From contig OZ220718.1 in the NCBI GenBank assembly GCA_965116765.1, forward strand, positions 5,580,001 through 5,644,000: a DNA stretch of 64,000 bases, in the 5' to 3' direction. The position numbers were made by a program, and so were the translations under genes. The notes beneath the pieces were generated by a model. That model was not told the origin of the DNA, searched no databases, and saw only the letters and a list, made by a program, of their open reading frames with translations. The DNA comes from JAJEEA01 sp965116765 (GTDB taxonomy: Bacteria > Acidobacteriota > Vicinamibacteria > Vicinamibacterales > UBA8438). Below, in pieces: positions 1-9,198 of the stretch. Position 1 is the first letter of the stretch; every line of letters starts with the position of its first letter.

Positions 1-766
1 CGGCGTCGACGAGGGCGCGGGCGTCGTCGAGGTAGTAGACGTGGGCGATGACCCGCAGGCCGCGCTCGTGCGCGGCCGCGATTATCGGCTCGTAGAGGTC
101 CGGCGTGAGCTTCTCGACCGAGCCGCCCCGGTCGTCGACCCAGATCTTGACGAAGTCGGCGGCGGTGGCCGCGATCTCGTCGACGGCGGCGCGCGCCTCC
201 TCGGGGGTGGACACCCCGAGCGCGGTCGGCCGCATGGTCGCGGCCCCCGGCCCCGCGTTCGGCCGCGCGATGCCCCGGAACGCGGTGTGCAGCCGCGCCC
301 CGCCCAGCGTGCCCGCCTCCTGCTCGGCCCGGATCTCGAACGCCAGCTCGCCGGGGTCGGTCCCCATCGAGACGATGGTGCCGACGCCGTGGTACGCATA
401 CCGGTGGAGCTGGTCGATCAGGTTCTCGCGGGTGTAGTTCGCGTAGTCGTAGCTGAGGCCCTGCTGGAACCCGACGTGCCCGTGCAGGTCGACGAGGGCC
501 GGCATGACCGTCTTGCCGGCGAGGTCGACCACCGTCGCGTCCTCGGGCACCGGCACGTTGGCGGCCCGGCCGACCGCGGCGATGCGCCCTTCGTCGACCA
601 CGAGCACGCCGCCCCCGATGGGCGGGCCGCCGTCTCCGGTGATGAGGGTCGCCCCCTGGTAGGCGACGACCGTGCTCGCCGGGGCTTCGGGAGCCTCGCC
701 GCCGCAACCCGCGGCGGCGAGGGCGAGGACGACGAGAGTCGGGACAAGGCGAATGGTCATCTGCAT
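1..766 (-). CDS. Amidohydrolase-family lipoprotein, 3' end cut by window edge
   Basis: The protein reads leftward off the window, so only the N-terminal 255 or so residues are visible. It begins with a short hydrophobic leader ending in the lipobox-like A-A-A-G-C-G-G, which suggests a lipid-anchored envelope protein. It then shows the composite-domain start of imidazolonepropionase-like amidohydrolases (TLITGDGG, GRIAAVG) and the metal-binding H-x-H in the context DLHGHVG. A second His in the context RVIAHVYY lies near the visible end. These enzymes hydrolyse cyclic amides or peptides, but the substrate cannot be read from this fragment. Two in-frame ATGs, at 766 and 760, could start it and neither has a clear ribosome binding site. 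Confidence 0.8.
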   Translation of the reverse strand, partial: MQMTIRLVPTLVVLALAAAGCGGEAPEAPASTVVAYQGATLITGDGGPPIGGGVLVVDEGRIAAVGRAANVPVPEDATVVDLAGKTVMPALVDLHGHVGFQQGLSYDYANYTRENLIDQLHRYAYHGVGTIVSMGTDPGELAFEIRAEQEAGTLGGARLHTAFRGIARPNAGPGAATMRPTALGVSTPEEARAAVDEIAATAADFVKIWVDDRGGSVEKLTPDLYEPIIAAAHERGLRVIAHVYYLDDARALVDA

Positions 767-880
767 GCAGGCCCGGAGCGGCGTGGCCATCGATGCGATC
801 GTCTCGGCGAACCGCACCGGAGTCGGATTATAGCGCCACGCGAGCTCACCCCCGCCCGGGAGAGGTACGGTCCGTTTGTC

Positions 881-996
881 GACTCGTGGCTGGCTTCATG
901 CGGGGCGAACCCGGGCGTCGGCCTGTCTCCGCGGGGGTCCGCGGCCCTCGACGCGTGGGCGGCTTCATGCGGGAGACGAGACTGGGCGTTGCCTGA
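881..996. repeat. Imperfect direct duplication, about 46 bp, two copies
   Basis: Two related stretches (about 881-925 and 950-996) share GACTCGTGG-type starts, the block GGCTTCATGCGGG and a GGGCGTYG end. They lie in the non-coding gap between the amidohydrolase and the small membrane protein. No function is apparent. Confidence 0.45.
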
Positions 997-1002
997 CGCG
1001 GC

Positions 1003-1188
1003 TCACGATGGCCGCGGTGCCTGTCCCGGCGGGTCCTGCCGGGCGCGGAAGCCGGCAATGAACCCTTCGACGGTGCCTTCGAGCTTGGCCAGTCTCTCGC
1101 GAACGGCCGCGAGGTCGCGATGGAGCATCGCGTGTGAGGCGACGATGGCCACGACCACCGTGAGGAATCCGATCCACTGGTTCTCCAT
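1003..1188 (-). CDS. Small single-pass membrane protein with coiled-coil tail
   Basis: This 61-residue product starts with MENQWIGFL and has one membrane segment (about residues 5-21, FLTVVVAIVAS). A charged heptad-like stretch (RDLAAVRERLAKLEG) follows, then a polar tail. The chosen ATG at 1188 has GAAGGAAG about 8 bases upstream; an in-frame start at 1221 exists but is poorer. The layout closely resembles the next gene upstream on the same strand, so the two may be a diverged pair. I recognise no family. The size and layout recall small holin-like or scaffold proteins, but nothing supports a specific role. Confidence 0.5.
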   Translation of the reverse strand: MENQWIGFLTVVVAIVASHAMLHRDLAAVRERLAKLEGTVEGFIAGFRARQDPPGQAPRPS

Positions 1189-1263
1189 CCAGGCTGCTTC
1201 CTTCAGTCGGCCGTACGCCACCGATGGGCCGTCAAGGCGATCCTTGGGCGAAGGCGAATGCTC

Positions 1264-1566
1264 TCACCAACGTGCACTTCTCGGTGGCGTCGCCCTATGG
1301 AACCGTCTCAGCGTCTCTAGACCCTCTTCGACCCGGTCGAGGCGCTGTTCAACCCGGCCGAGGGCGACCTCGACGGCGCGCAGGTGGGTGTCGAGGTCGT
1401 CGATGCGGGCGTTCATGGCCCGCAAGTCGGCGCGAATGTCCCGGATATCGGCCCGGATATCGCCCGACAGCGTGACGACGACGGCGATCACGGCCACCGC
1501 GGACCCCAGGATGGCCGTGATGAGCGCGACGCCGGTACCGATGACCCACTTCGTGTCGTTGGTCAC
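1264..1566 (-). CDS. Small membrane protein with long coiled coil
   Basis: The 100-residue product has an N-terminal hydrophobic segment (about residues 8-33, VIGTGVALITAILGSAVAV). A regular coiled coil follows (IRDIRADLRAMNARIDDLDTHLRAVEVALGRVEQRL without its spacing broken), ending in a short basic tail. It starts at a GTG. The organisation of a membrane anchor plus a cytoplasmic or periplasmic coiled coil matches the 61-residue protein just downstream on the same strand. No catalytic motif or family is recognised. Confidence 0.55.
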   Translation of the reverse strand: MTNDTKWVIGTGVALITAILGSAVAVIAVVVTLSGDIRADIRDIRADLRAMNARIDDLDTHLRAVEVALGRVEQRLDRVEEGLETLRRFHRATPPRSARW

Positions 1567-1622
1567 ACAGCCAGTCTACCACGGTCCACTCGGGCGTGCC
1601 CGCGACGGGCGGCGGTCCCGGA

Positions 1623-3989
1623 TCAGCGCAGCAGGTCGAAGAGGTAGCTGTACTTGACGGTGATCGTCCGCCCTGCGCCGGGGGGAATGTACTGGCGGCC
1701 GTCGAGCCCCCGGCCGAGGCCCTGGATGTCGTTGTAGACGACGAAGAGCCCGGTGTTGGCGTCCGAGAGCAGGCCGAACCGCAGGTTCGACGACCAGAGG
1801 TCGGCGCGGTCGTTGTACTGGACGAGGGCCTGGAAGAACATGCGGGTGTTGAAGGAGTACGACGTGCGCAGGCGGATGAGGTTGGTGGTGAAGTCGCCGC
1901 CCGGCAGCCGCAGGGCGTTGTAGCTCCACTCCAGCATCGCGTTGAACGTCTCGCCGGCGCGGGCGGCGACGGACGGCGTGATCGTCACCCGGTCGCCGCC
2001 GAACAGTCCGCCGACGATGCTGTTGACGTTGAAGCTGATCGGCGCCCCCAGGTTCGTGTTGCCGGCGATCTGGGCTTCGCTGTGGTCGTACTTGCCCGGC
2101 GGGACCCAGACGCCGGGGAAGATCTCGAACGGGTGGAACACGCCCTCGCGGGTGACGTTCACCCCGGTGTGGATCTCGTAGCCGTTGCGCCACTCGATGT
2201 GGTTGTCGATGTGGGTGAACTGCGTCTCCTGGACGCCGCTGGCGAAGTCGAAGATCGTGTAGTGCGAGACGTGGGGCCGAAACTCGTGGACGCCCCCGAA
2301 GTTCTCGGGGCGCCACGTCGTGAACACGCTGCCGTTCATGCGCCGGTAGCTCCGGCGGGCGAGGAAGCCGACCTCGGGGTTGAAGTCGGGCGCGACCTCG
2401 GTGAAGCCGAGGCTGAGGCGGGCGCGCTCGGACTGGTGCTGGGCGCTGAGCCCGTAGGCGTGCGAGCCGCCCGGCGCGGCCGACGTCAGGTCGTCGACGG
2501 CGCCGCTGTCCGCCATGAAGCCGCTCACCGTGCCGCCCTGCCCGATGCCCCAACGCCCGTCGAGGGCGACGGTCCGGTTGCCGTCGTCGCCCACCGCGAG
2601 ATCGCCGGTCCCGTTCCGGGTGACGACCATGGCGCCGACGTTGGACCGGTTGGCGAGGTCCTGCCGCACGCGGGCGACGGTGAAGTTCTGGCCCGGGGTC
2701 GCGCCCTCGTCGCCCGGCCCCCCGACCGACGCGGTCTGCATGTTGAGCAGTCCGATGTTGGTGTTGCTGCCCACCTTGCCCGACAGCCGCCCCCCGCCGA
2801 TGATGGGAATCTGCTCGCCGCTCTCGCCGAGCCCGATGCGGCGGCTGAAGAACACGTCGACCGCGCCCGGCTGGCCGACCGAGAACAGGCCCGCGTTCTC
2901 GAGGAAGAAGGGCCGCTTCTCGGGGAAGAACAGCGTGAAGCGGTCGAGGTTGACCTGCTCGTCGTCGACCTCGACCTGCGCGAAGTCGGTGTTGGCGGTC
3001 AGGTCGAGGGTCATGCTGGGGGTGATGCTGTACTTCAGGTCCGCCCCCAGGTCCCCGGTGTTCGAGCGGCTTCGAGTCTCGGTGCGGCGCAGGGTCGAGC
3101 CGAGGAGATAGGGCGTGAGCTGCAGGTTGCGCTGGGGCGGCGCCGCGATGTTCTGGAGCTCGCCGGCCAGCGAGAGGCGGTTGAGGTTGAACTGCCGCGG
3201 CAGGGGCGACCAGTACACCTGCTCGTTGTTGAACCGGATGTTCCGCTGGAAGTTCAAGCCCCAGGTCTGCACCTCGTTCGTCGGGTAACGCAGGGTCCGG
3301 AATGGAATCGCGATCTCGGCCGTCCATCCGATGTCGCTCACGCGGGTGACCACCTCCCACGCGCCGTCCCAGTTGACGTTGAGGCCGCCCCCCGAGCCGC
3401 GCTGCTGGCGGCTGTTGCTGGGGCGCCCGCTGCCCCCGCCCCCGAAGCGGCCGCTGCCCGAGCCCTCGTTGGTGAGCTGCGCGTCGTACTCGATGCCGGC
3501 GGGGTTGGTGCCGAAGACGAACCCGTTCTGGCCGTCCAGGTAGGTGTCGAGGATGACCCGGAAGCTGTCGGTCTCGGTCAGCTCGGAGTCGCGGCGGCTG
3601 TCGGCGACGATGATGGTGCCCGGGTCGTCGGTGTAGCAGACCACCCCGAAGTAGATGGTGTCGTCGTCGTAGACGATGCGGACCTCGGTGCGCTCCGAGG
3701 CGGGCTGGCCCTCGAAGGGCCGGCTCTGCACGAAGCCGGTGGCGAGCATCGCCCGGTCGTAGGCGGGGTCGCCGAGGACGTCGCCGTCCACCGCCGGCGG
3801 GCTCTCGACGCCGAGGGCGCGGACCAGCGGGAACCCCGCCGGGGTCAGCTCGCGCGACTCGATCAGCCGCAGGCCCGCGGTCTGGGGCTCGGACTGGGCC
3901 CCGGCCAGCGGTGGCGGAGCGAGCCACGACAGGCCGAGGGCCGCGATGAAGGTCGGGACGCAACGAGGGCGGAGCAGGGTGCCAGTCAA
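1623..3989 (-). CDS. DUF5916 protein with CBM9-like N-terminal domain
   Basis: The 788-residue secreted protein has a signal peptide (FIAALGLSWLAPPPLAGAQ). A carbohydrate-binding-family-9-like domain follows (about residues 50-240, with DGDVLGDPAYDRA and VRIVYDDDTIYFGV). A long beta-strand-rich DUF5916 region carries the family hallmark FFPEKRPFFLEN. The alternating strands and the terminal aromatic residue pattern (YSYLFDLLR) suggest an outer-membrane beta-barrel. I chose the TTG at 3989 because it directly precedes the signal peptide and has GGGAGAA upstream; the open frame runs much further upstream without signal-peptide logic. Family members are often annotated as membrane-associated hydrolases, but their function is not established. 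Confidence 0.85.
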   Translation of the reverse strand: MTGTLLRPRCVPTFIAALGLSWLAPPPLAGAQSEPQTAGLRLIESRELTPAGFPLVRALGVESPPAVDGDVLGDPAYDRAMLATGFVQSRPFEGQPASERTEVRIVYDDDTIYFGVVCYTDDPGTIIVADSRRDSELTETDSFRVILDTYLDGQNGFVFGTNPAGIEYDAQLTNEGSGSGRFGGGGSGRPSNSRQQRGSGGGLNVNWDGAWEVVTRVSDIGWTAEIAIPFRTLRYPTNEVQTWGLNFQRNIRFNNEQVYWSPLPRQFNLNRLSLAGELQNIAAPPQRNLQLTPYLLGSTLRRTETRSRSNTGDLGADLKYSITPSMTLDLTANTDFAQVEVDDEQVNLDRFTLFFPEKRPFFLENAGLFSVGQPGAVDVFFSRRIGLGESGEQIPIIGGGRLSGKVGSNTNIGLLNMQTASVGGPGDEGATPGQNFTVARVRQDLANRSNVGAMVVTRNGTGDLAVGDDGNRTVALDGRWGIGQGGTVSGFMADSGAVDDLTSAAPGGSHAYGLSAQHQSERARLSLGFTEVAPDFNPEVGFLARRSYRRMNGSVFTTWRPENFGGVHEFRPHVSHYTIFDFASGVQETQFTHIDNHIEWRNGYEIHTGVNVTREGVFHPFEIFPGVWVPPGKYDHSEAQIAGNTNLGAPISFNVNSIVGGLFGGDRVTITPSVAARAGETFNAMLEWSYNALRLPGGDFTTNLIRLRTSYSFNTRMFFQALVQYNDRADLWSSNLRFGLLSDANTGLFVVYNDIQGLGRGLDGRQYIPPGAGRTITVKYSYLFDLLR

Positions 3990-4050
3990 GAATCGTGTTC
4001 TCCCGCTCCCGGCCAGGGCGATCTGACCAGCGAGCCTGTCGGAGGGCGTC

Positions 4051-4128
4051 GTGACGCAACCGCGCACGAGACGGCTGGGTCCGAACCTTGTGACGCAACC
4101 GCGCACGAGACGGCTGGGTCCGAACCTT
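4051..4128. repeat. Perfect tandem duplication, 2 x 39 bp
   Basis: Two identical 39-base units (4051-4089 and 4090-4128) start GTGACGCAACC and end CCGAACCTT. They lie just upstream of the DUF5916 gene, in a 314-base gene-free gap that also holds an interspersed hairpin repeat. The location is where promoter elements of that gene would be expected. Confidence 0.9.
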
Positions 4129-4212
4129 GTTCCCGACGTTGTCGGTCGTGCATCGACACCGTGGAGTGTATTACGGCCCTCCGGCCGGTGCCGTTTATCC
4201 GGCACGAGACTT

Positions 4213-4295
4213 GGCCCGCCCACCGTCGCCTGCGGCTCCGCCGGGCGCCCGGCCAGCGCTCCAGGAGTCGCGCCGTTCCACGGCGCAGACCCCTG
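4213..4295 (-). repeat. Interspersed two-hairpin repeat, short form
   Basis: On the minus strand, the first hairpin (4261-4295) pairs CCAGGGGTCTGCGCCG with the CGGCGCGACTCCTGG arm. The second conserved block reads GGGCGCCCGGCGGAGCC then GCAGGCGACGGTGGGCGGG. It lies directly downstream of vapC in the gene's own orientation. Confidence 0.85.
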
Positions 4296-4303
4296 GGCGA
4301 GTC

Positions 4304-4696
4304 TCAGGGCGCGGCCGTTTTCGCGTAGTACCGTACGCCGGACACGCCCTCGAAGTCGGAGTCCTGGGTCCACAGCGTCGCACGGTTGGCTTGAGCGGTT
4401 GCCAGGATGATGGCGTCGCCCATCGCGAGGCCGCGCTCGTGCGCGAGCCACGCCGCTTCCAGGGCCAGCGTTGGAGACAGGGCGATCTCCCGTCCCCGGC
4501 GCATCGCCGCGGCCGCCTGGACCGCGTCGTCTTCCCCCCGTTCGCGCAGGACGACCCGGAAGACCTCGTAGAGACTGATGGTCGGGACGAGAAGCCGACT
4601 CGGATCGCCGAGCGGCGCCGCGAAATGGTGTGCGTTGGGTCCGCCGGCGAGGTACTCGAGCCAGCCGGAGGAATCGACGACGTGCAGCCCGTCCAT
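4304..4696 (-). CDS. vapC: PIN-domain toxin, VapC family
   Basis: This 130-residue PIN-domain protein should be the ribonuclease toxin of a type II toxin-antitoxin pair. The acidic PIN residues are visible: D8 in VVDSSGWLEYL, a central E in ISLYEVFR, D in AMGDAIILATA, and a late D in LWTQDSDFE. Length and domain order match VapC. It follows the AbrB-type antitoxin gene by 9 bases on the same strand, so the two are co-transcribed. A copy of the interspersed hairpin repeat begins within 10 bases after its stop and could end or stabilise the transcript. Confidence 0.9.
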   Translation of the reverse strand: MDGLHVVDSSGWLEYLAGGPNAHHFAAPLGDPSRLLVPTISLYEVFRVVLRERGEDDAVQAAAAMRRGREIALSPTLALEAAWLAHERGLAMGDAIILATAQANRATLWTQDSDFEGVSGVRYYAKTAAP

Positions 4697-4705
4697 CGGC
4701 CGGGT

Positions 4706-4915
4706 TCAGGACGGGCGGTCGGGTTCGCGCTCGAGGCGCGTATCGATGCCGGCGAGCCAGCCTCGCATCTCGCGGATGTCGCGCACCGGCACGAGCTCGA
4801 TGCGGTCCCTGTACTGAACGACCTGGAGTCGCTGGCCCGCTACCAGGCCGAGAGACTCCCGCACCGCCTTGGGAATGACCACCTGGAACTTCGGGGAGAT
4901 TTTTACCTGGTCCAT
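4706..4915 (-). CDS. vapB: AbrB/SpoVT-type antitoxin, VapB family
   Basis: The 69-residue protein begins with the swapped-hairpin AbrB fold signature KISPKFQVVIPKAVRESLG followed by AGQRLQVVQY. This is the DNA-binding part of VapB/MazE-type antitoxins. The C-terminal third (REMRGWLAGIDTRLE) should wrap the toxin. It is the first gene of the pair with vapC and is expected to repress its own promoter together with the toxin. The ATG at 4915 is the natural start of the motif. Confidence 0.88.
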   Translation of the reverse strand: MDQVKISPKFQVVIPKAVRESLGLVAGQRLQVVQYRDRIELVPVRDIREMRGWLAGIDTRLEREPDRPS

Positions 4916-5173
4916 GACGCGTTGCCCGGATGACGCATTGCCGAGTATCGATCCACGAATCGCAATACGTGTCTAGCAGTCTAGCACGCCCGCTCTGGAC
5001 CCGACCGGAGCCCCCGGAGCCCCCGGAGCCCACGTCGTACCCGGTCGAACACCGCGGGCCTCCAGCCGCCCTCCGCGCGGGCAGGCCTCGGAGGTTGGCT
5101 CCCGCGGGCCGAGGGCGTACCATTAGGGGTCGGCGCGCTCCGCGAGCCGCGTCGCCGATGGAAGGAGACTGAA

Positions 5174-6160
5174 ATGAGCACGGCATGTCGCACAGCCTGC
5201 GCCGCGGTGGTCCTGGCCGCGGTCGCCGCCCTCGGCGCCGCGCCGGCGGAGGCGCAGCCCTACGCCGGTCCCCGGACGCCGGACGGCCAGCCCGACATCC
5301 AGGGCGTCTGGACCAACTTCGACTCCACTCCGTTCGAGGCGCCCGACGAGGCGGACATCGAGCGGCTGGCCCCGCTGGCCGCGTGGTTCCCCGGCAGCAA
5401 CCAGCCCCAGCGCATGCCGGCGATGCCCCAGTCCGTCGAGGACCGGGCCCGGCCCCCGCAGGGCCCGTGGGGCGACGGCCCCGGCGACGCCCTGCGCAAC
5501 CAGCGGCGCCGGTCGATGATCGTCGATCCGCCCAACGGCCGGCTCCCGGTGCGGGACGAGGCGCGGGCCATCCGCGACCACAACCTCATCAACCTGACCG
5601 ACTCGTGGCTGAACCACACCCCGTGGGAGCGGTGCATCACCCGCGGCGTGCCGGGGGGCATCTTCCCGCCGGGCTACGGGGCGGGGTATCAGATCCTGCA
5701 GATTCCCGGCCACGTGGTGCTCTTCTACGAGATGATCCACGAGGCCCGCATCATCCCCGTGGACGACAGCCCCCACCTGCCCGACAGCATCCGCCAGTGG
5801 AACGGCGATGCCCGCGGCCGCTGGGAGGGCGACACCCTGGTCGTCGAGACCACGAACTACAACCACCAGGGCACCATCGGCACCAACATCGCGACCCGCG
5901 GCGTGCGCGGCATTCCCCAGAGCGAGAACCTGCGGGTGGTCGAGCGGTTCACGCGGAGCGACGACGACACCATCAGCTACGAGGTGACCGTCGACGACAA
6001 CACCGTGTTCACCGCGCCGTGGACGGTGGCCATGCCCCTCAACCGGGACACCACCTACCAGCTCTTCGAGTACGCCTGCCACGAGGGCAACTACGGGCTC
6101 GAGAACAGCCTGCGGGCGGGCCGGGCCGAGGACGCGGCGGCGGCGCAAACACAGCAGTGA
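5174..6160 (+). CDS. Secreted protein of a family common in acidobacteria
   Basis: The 328-residue product has a classical signal peptide (VVLAAVAALGAAPAEAQ). The mature start PDGQPDIQGVWTN is a hallmark of a large uncharacterised secreted family that is expanded in Acidobacteria. Other conserved-looking blocks are PWERCITRGVPGG, YQILQIPGHVVLFYE, GDARGRWEGDTLVVET and YEYACHEGNYG-like text near the end. No catalytic residues can be assigned. The ATG is preceded by GGAAGGAGACTGAA, a strong ribosome binding site. It is divergent from the VapBC pair and stands alone. Confidence 0.8.
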   Translation: MSTACRTACAAVVLAAVAALGAAPAEAQPYAGPRTPDGQPDIQGVWTNFDSTPFEAPDEADIERLAPLAAWFPGSNQPQRMPAMPQSVEDRARPPQGPWGDGPGDALRNQRRRSMIVDPPNGRLPVRDEARAIRDHNLINLTDSWLNHTPWERCITRGVPGGIFPPGYGAGYQILQIPGHVVLFYEMIHEARIIPVDDSPHLPDSIRQWNGDARGRWEGDTLVVETTNYNHQGTIGTNIATRGVRGIPQSENLRVVERFTRSDDDTISYEVTVDDNTVFTAPWTVAMPLNRDTTYQLFEYACHEGNYGLENSLRAGRAEDAAAAQTQQ

Positions 6161-6292
6161 CGGCGTTCATCGAGCTCCCGTAGTCGGGCCGGAAGGGGAC
6201 CTGCGCCCGGTGCCCTTCCGCCGCCCGGACGTCTCCGGTCGCCGCCGGTCCCGGCGGCGCTACGTCCCGATCCGCTCGTGTAGGATCCCCGC

Positions 6293-7890
6293 GTGACTCA
6301 CGACTACGTCATCGTCGGCGCGGGCACCGCCGGCTGCGTGCTCGCCAACCGGCTGTCGGCCGACCCCGCCGTCAGCGTGCTGCTGCTCGAGGCGGGGGGC
6401 AAGGACGACTACTTCTGGATCGACATCCCCGTCGGCTACCTCTACACCATCGGCAACCCCCGCACCGACTGGTGCTACCGCATCGAGCCCGACCCCGGGC
6501 TCAACGGCCGGACCATCCTCTACGCCCGCGGCCGCGTCCTCGGCGGCTGCTCCTCGATCAACGCGATGATCTACATGCGGGGGCAGCGGAGCGACTACGA
6601 CCACTGGGCGTCGCTCGGCAACCGCGGCTGGGGGTGGGACGACGTGCTGCCGGTGTTCATGCGGTCGGAGGACTACCAGCACGGCGCCGACGAGTGCCAC
6701 GGGGTCGGCGGCGAGATGCGGGTCGAGGAGCGCCGGGTGAGCTGGGAGATTCTCGACGCGTGGCGCGACGCGGCCGAGGAGTGCGGCATCCCCAAGATCG
6801 CCGAGTTCAACCGGGGCGACAACTTCGGCAACGCCTACTTCCAGATGAACCAGCGCGCCGGCCGGCGCTGGAGCGGCACCAAGGCGTACCTGCGGCCGGT
6901 CATGCACCGGCCCAACCTGACCGTGCGCACCGGCGCGCAGGTACGGCGCATCGCGGTCGAGCCGGGCGACGGGGGCCGCGCGCGACGGGGATAGAGCTGG
7001 TGACGGGCGAGCGGCTCTCGGCGCGGCGCGAGGTCATCCTGGCCGCCGGGGCCATCGGCTCGCCGCAGATCCTGCAGCTCTCGGGCGTCGGCCCCGGCGC
7101 GCTGCTGCAGGCGCACGGCATCGAGGTCGTTCGCGACCTCGCCGGGGTGGGGGAGAACCTGCACGACCACCTGCAGATCCGCACCATCTTCAAGGTGAGG
7201 AACACCGTCACCCTGAACCTGCGGGTGAACTCGCTCTTCGGCAAGGCGGCGATGGGGCTCGAGTACCTGCTGTTCAAGACCGGCCCGCTGACGATGCCCC
7301 CGTCGCAGCTCGGGGCGTTCGCGCGCAGCGACCCCTCGCGGGCGTCGGCCAACATGGAGTGGCACGTGCAGCCGCTGTCGCTCGACAAGTTCGGCGACCC
7401 GCTGCACCGGTTCAACGCGATCACGCCGTCGGTCGCCAACCTCCAGCCGACGAGCCGCGGGCACGTCCGCATCAAGGCCCCGGACCCGCTTCAGGCCCCG
7501 GCCATCACCCTCAACTACCTGTCCACCGACGAGGACCTCGGGGTCGCGGTGGCCGGCCTGCGGTTCACGCGGCGCATCATGGCCGCCAAGGCCCTGGCCC
7601 GGTTCGAGCCCGAGGAGTGGAAGCCGGGCCCGGACGTCGAGAGCGACGAGGCGCTGGCCGCCGCCGCCCGGGACCTCGGCACGACGATCTTCCATCCCGT
7701 CGGGACGTGCAGGATGGGGAGCGATCCTCTCGCCGTCGTCGACGACCGGCTCGCGGTGCACGGCGTCGAGGGGCTGCGGGTCATCGACGCCTCGGTCATG
7801 CCGCGCATCACGTCGGGCAACACCAACGCGCCCACGGTGATGATTGCCGAGAAGGGGGCGGAGTTCGTGCTGGAGGATGCGGCGGGGTGA
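6293..7890 (+). CDS. GMC-family flavin oxidoreductase (one-base frameshift)
   Basis: The joined product of about 532 residues is a glucose-methanol-choline oxidoreductase, most like choline or alcohol dehydrogenases. It has the FAD dinucleotide fold (VIVGAGTAGCVLANRL) and the first GMC signature (RGRVLGGCSSINAMIYMRG). It also has the second signature (GAIGSPQILQLSGVGP) and the C-terminal catalytic segment (FHPVGTCRMG, then SGNTNAPTVMIAEKGAE). The reading frame breaks between about 6971 and 6990, in a GGGGGCCGCGCGCG run: one base appears to be missing, and the sense frame resumes with ATGIELVTGERL. Both halves are otherwise full and well conserved, so an assembly error is more likely than a decayed gene. 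The start is a GTG. Confidence 0.85.
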
Positions 7891-8064
7891 CGGCATGAGA
7901 TGGCCACGGCGATCTGGACGGCCGTCCGGCGAGCGCGGAATGAGACCCTGCCTCGCATCCTCGCTCGAATGTGACGGCGACCGCCACCCACGGCTCTCGC
8001 CTCCGGCAGCTCGCGTTTCGCAAGGCCGGTCGCCCGACCGTGCATCCTCCGTGAAGGTGCTTGC

Positions 8065-8859
8065 GTGAGCTTGACGGTCGTCCAGGTCGACGCCTTCACC
8101 CGCGAGCCCTTCGGCGGGAATCCGGCCGCCGTCTGCGTGCTGCCGCGGCCGGTCGATCCGGCGTGGATGCAGCGGGTCGCCCGCGAGATGAACCTGTCGG
8201 AGACGGCGTTCCTGGTGGGCCGCGGGTCGGGCGGGTACGACCTCCGGTGGTTCACCCCGGCCGTCGAGGTGGACCTGTGCGGCCACGCGACGCTGGCCTC
8301 AGCCCACGTTCTGTGGGAGGACGGCCACCTCGCGCCGAACGCCCCCGCCGTCTTCCACACCCGCTCGGGCCGGCTGTCGGCGGTGCGCCGCGGCGATTGG
8401 ATCGAGATGGACTTCCCGGCCGAGCCAGCCGAGTCGGTGCCGGCGCCCGAGGGGCTGGCCGAAGCGCTCGGCGCCGAGCCGGTCCATTTCGGCCGGAACC
8501 GCTTCGACTGCCTCGTCGAGGTGGACTCCGAGGAGACGGTGCGGGGGCTCGCGCCCGACATCCGCGGTCTCGCCGCGCTGCCGGTTCGCGGCGTCATCGT
8601 GACCGCGCGTGGCGAGACGGCGGAATTCGACTTCGTGTCGCGCTTCTTCGCCCCGCGGGCCGGGGTCGACGAGGACCCCGTCACCGGGTCCGCGCACTGC
8701 TGCCTCGGTCCCTACTGGCGCGGCCGGCTCGGCCGCGACGCGTTCACGGCGTGGCAGGCGTCCGCGCGCGGCGGGGTGGTCAAGGTGACGGTGGAGGGCG
8801 ACCGCGTCCTGCTGTCGGGGCAAGCGGTCACCGTCCTGCGCGGCGAGCTGCTGGCGTGA
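8065..8859 (+). CDS. PhzF-family isomerase/epimerase
   Basis: The 264-residue protein is a PhzF/diaminopimelate-epimerase-fold enzyme. Visible motifs are FGGNPAAVCVL, the active-site glutamate context NLSETAFLV, VDLCGHATLASAHVL, and the second-half DEDPVTGSAHCCLGPYW. Family members catalyse isomerisations such as the one in phenazine synthesis. No other phenazine genes are present, so this is likely a housekeeping or detoxification isomerase of unknown substrate. It starts at a GTG. Its 3' end overlaps an open frame on the opposite strand. Confidence 0.88.
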   Translation: MSLTVVQVDAFTREPFGGNPAAVCVLPRPVDPAWMQRVAREMNLSETAFLVGRGSGGYDLRWFTPAVEVDLCGHATLASAHVLWEDGHLAPNAPAVFHTRSGRLSAVRRGDWIEMDFPAEPAESVPAPEGLAEALGAEPVHFGRNRFDCLVEVDSEETVRGLAPDIRGLAALPVRGVIVTARGETAEFDFVSRFFAPRAGVDEDPVTGSAHCCLGPYWRGRLGRDAFTAWQASARGGVVKVTVEGDRVLLSGQAVTVLRGELLA

Positions 8860-9065
8860 CGCGGTCCCCCCCAACGCGAGCTGAGCGGCCACCGCGAGGC
8901 TTGACCCGATCGTTTCGAAAGATGGAGCATTTCCACGCCCACCACTTCGCCTGATTCGTTGTAGTCGAGCGATACGCCGGGCGATACTTCCCTGGAATCG
9001 ACGATGCCGGAGTCGTCGATGCGCAAGTAGAGCGCATCGGCTCCCTTGTCGACATGCAGCTTCAT
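8712..9065 (-). CDS. DUF2283 protein with unusual C-terminal extension
   Basis: The first 52 residues are a DUF2283 domain, with KGADALYLRIDDS, GVSLDYNESGEVVGVEMLHLSK. These are small proteins often found beside DUF4258 toxin-like proteins. Family members usually stop near residue 60-70. Here the frame continues for 65 more residues of arginine- and serine-rich text, antisense to the phzF 3' end, with no visible domain. The tail is probably an artefact of a lost stop or an indel near 8900. No intact DUF4258 partner was found, although a short open stretch just upstream on the same strand ends in KPPLLEEVAA. Confidence 0.6.
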   Translation of the reverse strand: MKLHVDKGADALYLRIDDSGIVDSREVSPGVSLDYNESGEVVGVEMLHLSKRSGQASRWPLSSRWGGPRHASSSPRRTVTACPDSRTRSPSTVTLTTPPRADACHAVNASRPSRPRQ

Positions 9066-9198
9066 GGTTTCTTCCTCAGGCTTCAGAGAAGCTACGCGGC
9101 CACCTCTTCCAGCAGCGGCGGCTTGAAGCCTCGTCGCGACGTTGCTCTCCTGGATCGTCGCATCTTCCGCGACGGCCGGCGAGTCGGTCGCCCACCGC

